Below, piece after piece: positions 58,991-64,000 of a DNA stretch of 64,000 nucleotides (positions within the stretch are counted from its first letter, which is position 1; each line of letters begins with the position of its first letter). Made by a program: the position numbers and the translations under genes. The stretch covers positions 1-64,000 of the forward strand of contig CAZRSF010000021.1 of assembly GCA_964602655.1 (NCBI GenBank). The letters are read 5' to 3'. The notes below the pieces were generated by a model. The model was not told the DNA's origin, did not search any database, and was given only the letters and a program-made list of their open reading frames with translations. The stretch is from Moduliflexus sp964602655. Its GTDB lineage: Bacteria > Moduliflexota > Moduliflexia > Moduliflexales > Moduliflexaceae.

Positions 58991-61900
58991 ATGAAATTTC
59001 TTTGTCGCATGATCATCCTGCTTCTGCTCGTGTCGAGCGTCACGCCGACTATTGCTCAGGCGCAGCAAGAAGCGGCGGTGTTTAACTTTGCCTTTAACCT
59101 CTATCAGGATGGCATGTATGATTTGGCGCTGACCGAATTCGATAAATTTATCCGCGAGTATCCGAAAAGCGTGAAAATGTCGGATGCGCTGCTCTATAAA
59201 GGCGTGTCGTTAGAAAAACTCGAACGCCATGCCGACGCGGTCTATACCCTCGAACTCGTCCTCTCGCAATATCCCAACAGTCTCGTGGTAGATGACACGC
59301 TGTATTATTTGGGAGAAACGTACCTGCAAAAAGGGCAGTTGTCAGAGGCAATGGATGTATTGAACCGCCTGACCACGCAGTTTCTCGATAGTCCGTTCCT
59401 GCTGCCCGCCATCAAATTGATCGGCGATATTTTCGTCGAACAGGGCGATGCCGCCTCAGCAATCAAATCGTATATGTATGTGCTGGATCAACCGACTGCG
59501 GCGAATGAACGCGAAGCCACGCTGCTCACATTAGGTAACGCCTACCGCCTCGGCAAGCAATTCGATAAAGCCATTGATACCTATGAGAAAGCGCTCGAAG
59601 AATTCTCGAAAGGGGCGCGAAAGCCTGAATTTCAGTTAGAAATGGCGCAGACCTATTTTCAAATGGAGAATTATTCGAAAGCGCTGAAACTGTTCGACAC
59701 GGTCTATAAAAGCGAGGCGAAAAGCTCGTTCGGCGCGGATGCGCTGTATTGGTATGGCATGTCGTATCTGAAATTAGGCGAATTCGGCAAAGCCAAAGAG
59801 GTCTTTATCGAGGTCACGAAACGCTATCCCGACTCAGATCAGCGCATTCGCGCCTTGACCGGCATCGGCCTGACCGACTATTACGCCGGAAATTACGGCG
59901 CGGCGATTCAGCAATTTTCCGAATTGCTGCAGCAAATCACCGATCAACAATTAATCAAAGAAGTCACGTTTCATCTGATCTGGGCATATTATCGCAATGG
60001 CAATTTGCAAGAAGCCGCCCGTATGGCCGCCACGTTAGAGCAGGACGATCCCAATCTGATTCCTCTGCAAGAGCGTTTTCAAGAAGGCGAATCGCTGTTC
60101 TTAGCGCGTGACTATACCGAGGCGTTGCGCGTGTTTTCACAATTTGTCGAGGATTTCCCGAAACATGACTTGAGCGACAAAGCCGCGTATCGCATGGGGG
60201 AATGTTATCTGCAATTGAATGAAACGCAAAAAGCCTACGACCTGTTCAATGGGTTCGAAAAAACGTATCCGACCAGCGCGTTTGCGCCGTTCGTCAAGTA
60301 TCATTTAGCCGATTACCTGTTCGAGCAGCACGCCTACGACGAAGCCGCGACCGCGTTTTATGATTTTATCTCGGCCAATCCGAATCACCCGCTCGCCGCT
60401 GACGCCCAGTATCGCATCGGCGAGGCGATGGCCGCGCAGGGACGCTTGCAGCAGGCCGCCACAGAATTTCAAAAAGTCGTGAATGTCTATCCTGCCAGCC
60501 CGCTTGTCGCGCAAGCCTTATTCGAAATGGGGAGCGCTCTGGATGATTTGGGACGCTCCGAAGAAACGGTGGCGGCGCTCAATCAGTTGATTAACCAATT
60601 CCCGGAGAGCGATCAAACGGATGACGCGCTGTTATTGATGGGGAAAACTCTTTTTAAGGCGCGGGGGTACGCTGACGCCATTCGGACGCTCGCCCGCATC
60701 GCGACGGAATACCCTTCCAGCCCATTGAAAACCGATGCCCTGATGCTGGTCGGACGCGCGTATTATTTGCAGCAGCAGTATGAAGATGGGTATAACGCGT
60801 ATCGCCGCGTCGTGGATGAATCCCCGGATCGGGAGTCCGGGCGCGAAGCCCTGTTTCAAATGGCCTGGGGCGCATACATGGTGAAACAGTACGCGACCGC
60901 GATGGAATTGTTTCAAAAAATCGTGGATGTCTATCCGAATACGCCTGAAGCAGAGCAGGCCAGATATTGGAAAGGCATGGTGTACAGTATGCAGGGCGAT
61001 TTCCTGTTGGCGGCCAAAGAATTTCAAGGATATATAGACGAGTATCCCACGAATGCCAGCCTGTATGAAGAAGCGCTCTGGCGGTATGCCGAGGCGTTAT
61101 ATGCGGCGAACGATTTCTCAGGAGCGCGTCACGTCTATGATCGCTTGCTGGAACAATTCCCGCAGAATCCTCATGCCAGCGCCATCAAAAAACGGCTGCG
61201 CGACGCGTATTATCAGGACGGCGATTATCTGGCTGTACTGAAAACGTATGACGAATTGGCGCAATACGATCCCGGCTCATATTCGCAAGAAAAAAGCCAG
61301 TTGTTGAAAGCCAAAAGCTTGTTGTTGGACGACAAGAAACAGGACGCGCAAACCGCGCTCAAAAAGTTCATCACCCAGTATCCGACCAGCGAATATGTGG
61401 AAGAAGCCTATCTGCTGCTTGGGGATTCATCTTACGACGCGAATCGCATGAGCGAGGCGATTCAGGCGTATGAGACCGCCCTCAGCCGTTTCCCGGAATC
61501 CGCCTCCGCGCCGCGCGCGCAGTATAAAATCGGCGACGCGCTGTTCCGGTCGAAAAAGTATGACGACGCCTTAATCGCGTTCCAAAAAGTGATTGACGAC
61601 TACAATGATCGCGAATTCGCGGCGCAGGCGCAGTATTCCATCGGAAGCTGCCATAAAGAGAAACAAGCGTTGGATTTGGCCGTCAGCAGCTATTTGAGCG
61701 TGATTAACGATTATCCCGACGTGACCAGCGTGGATGTGCAGAAATTGAGTATCGGCATCTTTTTTCAGGAAATCAAGATGTACGATTTGGCGATGCAATC
61801 CTTCTCACAGGTGGCGAAATTCACAAAAGACCCTGAAATCAAGCTGGAAGCGCAGTATTACATCGGCGAGACGCTGTATGATTCCGGCGATTTTCAACAG

Positions 61901-62128
61901 GGGATTTTAGAGTTCTTCAAAGTCACCTACATGGGCTTTTCGCCGAAAAACATCTGGGTCTCCACCGCGAAATTCAGAATTGCGGAGATTTACGAAGCGC
62001 AAGGCGATTGGAGCAAAGCGTTAAAGATTTACGATGAATTATACAATCTCTTCGGCGGTGGCGATAAACGCGGCCAAACCGCATCAGATCGAATGAAAAA
62101 GATTCAAAGCAGCCAGCAGCAGAAATAA
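58991..62128 (+). CDS. Giant TPR (YbgF/BamD-like) envelope protein
   Basis: This 1045-residue protein has a signal peptide (MKFLCRMIILLLLVSSVTPT with TIAQAQQ following) and then about 24-26 TPR-type helix pairs over its full length, e.g. DLALTEFDKFIREYPKSVKM and DDTLYYLGETYLQKGQLSEA. It has no other domain. Such long periplasmic TPR solenoids occur in Bacteroidetes and candidate phyla. A role in outer-membrane assembly or Tol-Pal is a plausible inference. The ATG at 58991 was preferred to a TTG at 58982. No Shine-Dalgarno is visible. Confidence 0.85.
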   Translation: MKFLCRMIILLLLVSSVTPTIAQAQQEAAVFNFAFNLYQDGMYDLALTEFDKFIREYPKSVKMSDALLYKGVSLEKLERHADAVYTLELVLSQYPNSLVVDDTLYYLGETYLQKGQLSEAMDVLNRLTTQFLDSPFLLPAIKLIGDIFVEQGDAASAIKSYMYVLDQPTAANEREATLLTLGNAYRLGKQFDKAIDTYEKALEEFSKGARKPEFQLEMAQTYFQMENYSKALKLFDTVYKSEAKSSFGADALYWYGMSYLKLGEFGKAKEVFIEVTKRYPDSDQRIRALTGIGLTDYYAGNYGAAIQQFSELLQQITDQQLIKEVTFHLIWAYYRNGNLQEAARMAATLEQDDPNLIPLQERFQEGESLFLARDYTEALRVFSQFVEDFPKHDLSDKAAYRMGECYLQLNETQKAYDLFNGFEKTYPTSAFAPFVKYHLADYLFEQHAYDEAATAFYDFISANPNHPLAADAQYRIGEAMAAQGRLQQAATEFQKVVNVYPASPLVAQALFEMGSALDDLGRSEETVAALNQLINQFPESDQTDDALLLMGKTLFKARGYADAIRTLARIATEYPSSPLKTDALMLVGRAYYLQQQYEDGYNAYRRVVDESPDRESGREALFQMAWGAYMVKQYATAMELFQKIVDVYPNTPEAEQARYWKGMVYSMQGDFLLAAKEFQGYIDEYPTNASLYEEALWRYAEALYAANDFSGARHVYDRLLEQFPQNPHASAIKKRLRDAYYQDGDYLAVLKTYDELAQYDPGSYSQEKSQLLKAKSLLLDDKKQDAQTALKKFITQYPTSEYVEEAYLLLGDSSYDANRMSEAIQAYETALSRFPESASAPRAQYKIGDALFRSKKYDDALIAFQKVIDDYNDREFAAQAQYSIGSCHKEKQALDLAVSSYLSVINDYPDVTSVDVQKLSIGIFFQEIKMYDLAMQSFSQVAKFTKDPEIKLEAQYYIGETLYDSGDFQQGILEFFKVTYMGFSPKNIWVSTAKFRIAEIYEAQGDWSKALKIYDELYNLFGGGDKRGQTASDRMKKIQSSQQQK

Positions 62129-62189
62129 CGACTCACCCATCTAAGGCGACGCCTCGCCGGAGCGCGAGGCGTCAAACCTGTCGAACCGT

Positions 62190-62220
62190 CGTTCGTCCTT
62201 CGACACGCTCAGGACGAACG
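62190..62220. repeat. Dispersed-type inverted repeat (cgttcgtcct...aggacgaacg)
   Basis: The arms cgttcgtcct and aggacgaacg flank tcgacacgctc. This sequence type (GTCCTTCGACACGCTCAGGAC) is, as I recall, common as an intergenic repeat in many bacterial genomes. Confidence 0.7.
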
Positions 62221-62289
62221 GGGCGTCTTCTTATTTGGGAACGACTGTGGACGGCAAAATTATCGCCTACGTAACGTTGTACATCACGA

Positions 62290-62339
62290 AGGAGTCTCAA
62301 CGCGAAGCTTTGAGGCAAAAGCTGCGCTTTTGCACTCCT
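62290..62339. repeat. Palindrome family A, copy 4
   Basis: It runs aggagtctcaacgcga to cgcttttgcactcct; the ends match the other copies but the centre has diverged. Confidence 0.65.
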
Positions 62340-62476
62340 AAGAAAATCAAAACTTTCTCTTGACAATCTTGCCCGACGCCGTCTCCCTGACCAATCGAAG
62401 ACAGGCAAACAACCTCTTATTATCACTCAGCATCATGCAGGAGCATCGGCGGCGGCATGATGCGTTCCTGAAAATT

Positions 62477-62956
62477 ATGTTTAAAACAACCGTGCTTTCG
62501 CTTGCAAAAGCCTGTAATAAGATTGCTGCGCTGGCCTTGTTCGCGATGATGTGCCTGACCTGCGCCGATGTGATTCTGCGCTTGTTTCGGCATCCGATTC
62601 GCGGCACATACGAAATGGTGTCCTTTTTAGGAGTCATCACCGTCTCGTTTGCTTTAGCGCACACGTCCGTTCATAAAGGGCATGTGGCAGTCAGTCTGCT
62701 GGTCGAGCATTTCTCAAAAAAATGGCAGGGAATTGTCGAGGTGGCGATCTCGATCTTCAGTCTGGCGCTCTTTGCCCTGATTAGCTGGCAGAGCGTGATG
62801 TATGCCCGCAGTTTTCAACTCAGCGGAGAAGTCTCGCCGACCTTGCAACTCCCATTTTATCCTATTGTGTACGGCATTGCCGCGTCTGCCGCTGTTGTCT
62901 GTCTCGTGCTGATGGTGGATATTCTCACGGCGCTGAAGACGATCAAAGAATCATGA
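62477..62956 (+). CDS. dctQ: TRAP transporter small permease (DctQ)
   Basis: This 159-residue protein has four TMs and the DctQ marks CADVILRLFRHPIRGTYEMV with SFLGVITVSFALAHTSVHKG. The ATG at 62477 gives normal length. It overlaps dctM by 4 bp. A substrate-binding DctP gene is not in the window; it may follow dctM. Confidence 0.9.
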   Translation: MFKTTVLSLAKACNKIAALALFAMMCLTCADVILRLFRHPIRGTYEMVSFLGVITVSFALAHTSVHKGHVAVSLLVEHFSKKWQGIVEVAISIFSLALFALISWQSVMYARSFQLSGEVSPTLQLPFYPIVYGIAASAAVVCLVLMVDILTALKTIKES

Positions 62957-64000
62957 GCGTCACCATAATCGGTTTAATCGGAATCGCGTGTCTCATCCTG
63001 CTGTTATTTTCCAATATGCCGGTCGGTTTTGTCATGGCCTTTCTCGGCGTGGTCGGCTTCAGCTATGTCAAAGGCGTCAACGCCGGACTGAGCATCTTAG
63101 CCAAAGATGTATTCGACACGTTTTCCGGCTACGATCTCACCGTCATTCCCCTGTTTATTTTTATGGGGCAAATCGCCTTCCATTCCGGCATCAGCAAGCG
63201 TTTATACGATGCGGTGTATGTGTTTATGGGGCATTATCGCGGCGGATTGGCGATTGCGACCATCGGCGCGTGCGCGGCGTTTTCCACCGTTTCCGGTTCA
63301 ACAAACGCGACGGCTGCGACGATGGCGATGATTACGCTGCCGGAAATGCGGCGCTATAAATACGATATGGGGTTGGCAACCGGTACGGTCGCCGCAGGCG
63401 GCAGTCTCGGCATTCTGATTCCGCCCAGCGTGATTTTTATTATTTACGGCATTCTGACCGAACAATCAATCGGCAAGCTCTTTGCCGCCGGGATTCTGCC
63501 GGGCATTCTGTTGGCCGCGCTGTTTATCCTGACGATTTACATCGTGGTGCGACGCAATCCGGCGCTTGCGCCTCAGGGAACGCGCGCCACGTTTTTTCAA
63601 CGCGTGCTCTCTTTAAGCGGCATCATCGAAGCGCTGATTATCTTCATTTTAGTCATGGGCGGCCTATTCAAAGGCATCTTTACGCCAACCGAAGCGGCGG
63701 CGGTCGGCGCATTCTTGACGCTGCTGATTTCCGTGATCCGACGCCAGCTTAGCTGGACGCATCTCGTGCAATCGCTGATGGAAACCACGAAAATCAGTTG
63801 CATGGTCATGACGATTGTGGCGGGCGCAGTGGTCTTCGGGCATTTCATGGCGATTACGCAAATTCCGTTCGCGCTCGCAAATTGGGTCGGAGCGCTGGCC
63901 TTGCCGAAATACGCCGTCATGGCTGTAATTATCCTGATGTATATGGTTGGCGGATGTTTTATGGATTCGTTAGCCATGATCATGCTAACGGTTCCGATTT
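62953..64000 (+). CDS. dctM: TRAP transporter large permease (DctM), 3' truncated by window
   Basis: The frame starts ATGA on the dctQ stop and stays open to the right edge (349 codons of about 430). Marks are NMPVGFVMAFLGVVG, TVIPLFIFMGQIAF, FSTVSGSTNATAATMAM and GGSLGILIPPSVIFIIYGIL. It forms the sodium-driven channel with DctQ. Substrate (C4-dicarboxylate, sialic acid or other) is unknown. Confidence 0.95.
   Translation, partial: MSVTIIGLIGIACLILLLFSNMPVGFVMAFLGVVGFSYVKGVNAGLSILAKDVFDTFSGYDLTVIPLFIFMGQIAFHSGISKRLYDAVYVFMGHYRGGLAIATIGACAAFSTVSGSTNATAATMAMITLPEMRRYKYDMGLATGTVAAGGSLGILIPPSVIFIIYGILTEQSIGKLFAAGILPGILLAALFILTIYIVVRRNPALAPQGTRATFFQRVLSLSGIIEALIIFILVMGGLFKGIFTPTEAAAVGAFLTLLISVIRRQLSWTHLVQSLMETTKISCMVMTIVAGAVVFGHFMAITQIPFALANWVGALALPKYAVMAVIILMYMVGGCFMDSLAMIMLTVPI

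Larger units (their letters stand above)
62129..62476. other. Intergenic region with three palindromes, 348 bp
   Basis: It contains a hairpin (gacgcctcgc / gcgaggcgtc, 62148-62173), a 31-nt element (62190-62220) and family A copy 4 (62290-62339). No gene was recognised; a frame extending dctQ upstream to 62360 lacks family similarity. Confidence 0.6.

Overview
The window is one contiguous bacterial chromosomal stretch with about 65 protein genes, one tRNA gene, no rRNA and no CRISPR array. The organism looks Gram-negative: rlpA, two large TPR envelope proteins (one a lipoprotein with S-layer-homology-like repeats), periplasmic PheC, TAT-signal redox proteins and a TRAP transporter. Oxygen-sensitive redox proteins (EFR1 ferredoxin/flavodoxin, NapH/NapG-like ferredoxin, radical SAM) fit an anaerobic or microaerophilic life. 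The mixture of genes suggests an uncultured candidate-phylum lineage; a KSB3/Modulibacteria-like origin is only a guess, because no rRNA is present.

Layout. 0-2 kb: an hsdS C-terminal fragment, a MocR-type regulator whose PLP lysine position holds Glu, and a GYD-domain protein. 2-6 kb: a sugar-phosphate-like operon (SDR, SorE-like zinc dehydrogenase, PHP-domain protein) preceded by a 28-bp hairpin. 6-11 kb: a GT39-like membrane glycosyltransferase, then divergent metE and metF. 11-16.3 kb: methyltransferase, tgt, yajC, secD, secF. 16.4-20.7 kb: a tight four-gene unit of largely unknown function (TPR plus two cNMP-binding domains, a helical protein, a sugar nucleotidyltransferase, a membrane-anchored protein). 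20.8-25.8 kb: a PII-like gene and a PTS EIIA(Ntr)-like gene run directly into an eight-gene Mbh-type Mrp Na+/H+ antiporter cluster. 25.8-33.6 kb: TspO, a HEAT-like protein, small membrane proteins, a thioredoxin-like protein, AlkD and a TPR/SLH lipoprotein. 33.7-37.6 kb: two glycosyltransferases flank a toxin-antitoxin island (PIN module with a third small gene; two HicB-like proteins and HicA). 37.6-45.4 kb: radical SAM/SPASM, EFR1 ferredoxin, a receiver-histidine kinase, Ogt, a receiver-PAS/GAF-GGDEF diguanylate cyclase and PIN-PhoH. 45.4-51.9 kb: rlpA, a prepilin-like Pro/Thr-rich protein, ruvX, tRNA-Val, an isochorismatase-like hydrolase, a phosphoesterase, a sigma-70 family factor and a flavodoxin. 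52-59 kb: asnS, a GH13 enzyme, a NapH-NapG fusion, pheC and a TAT-signal DUF362 protein. 59-64 kb: a giant TPR protein and dctQ-dctM of a TRAP transporter, cut by the right edge.

A striking genome-wide trait is that gene junctions carry short, nearly perfect palindromes of several families. Seven copies of a CAGGGTT/AACCCTG element, four copies of an AGGAGTG/CACTCCT element, two copies of a TCAGACACCTT element and several singletons were found. They sit between genes, inside operons, and at least once form the 3' end of a coding region.
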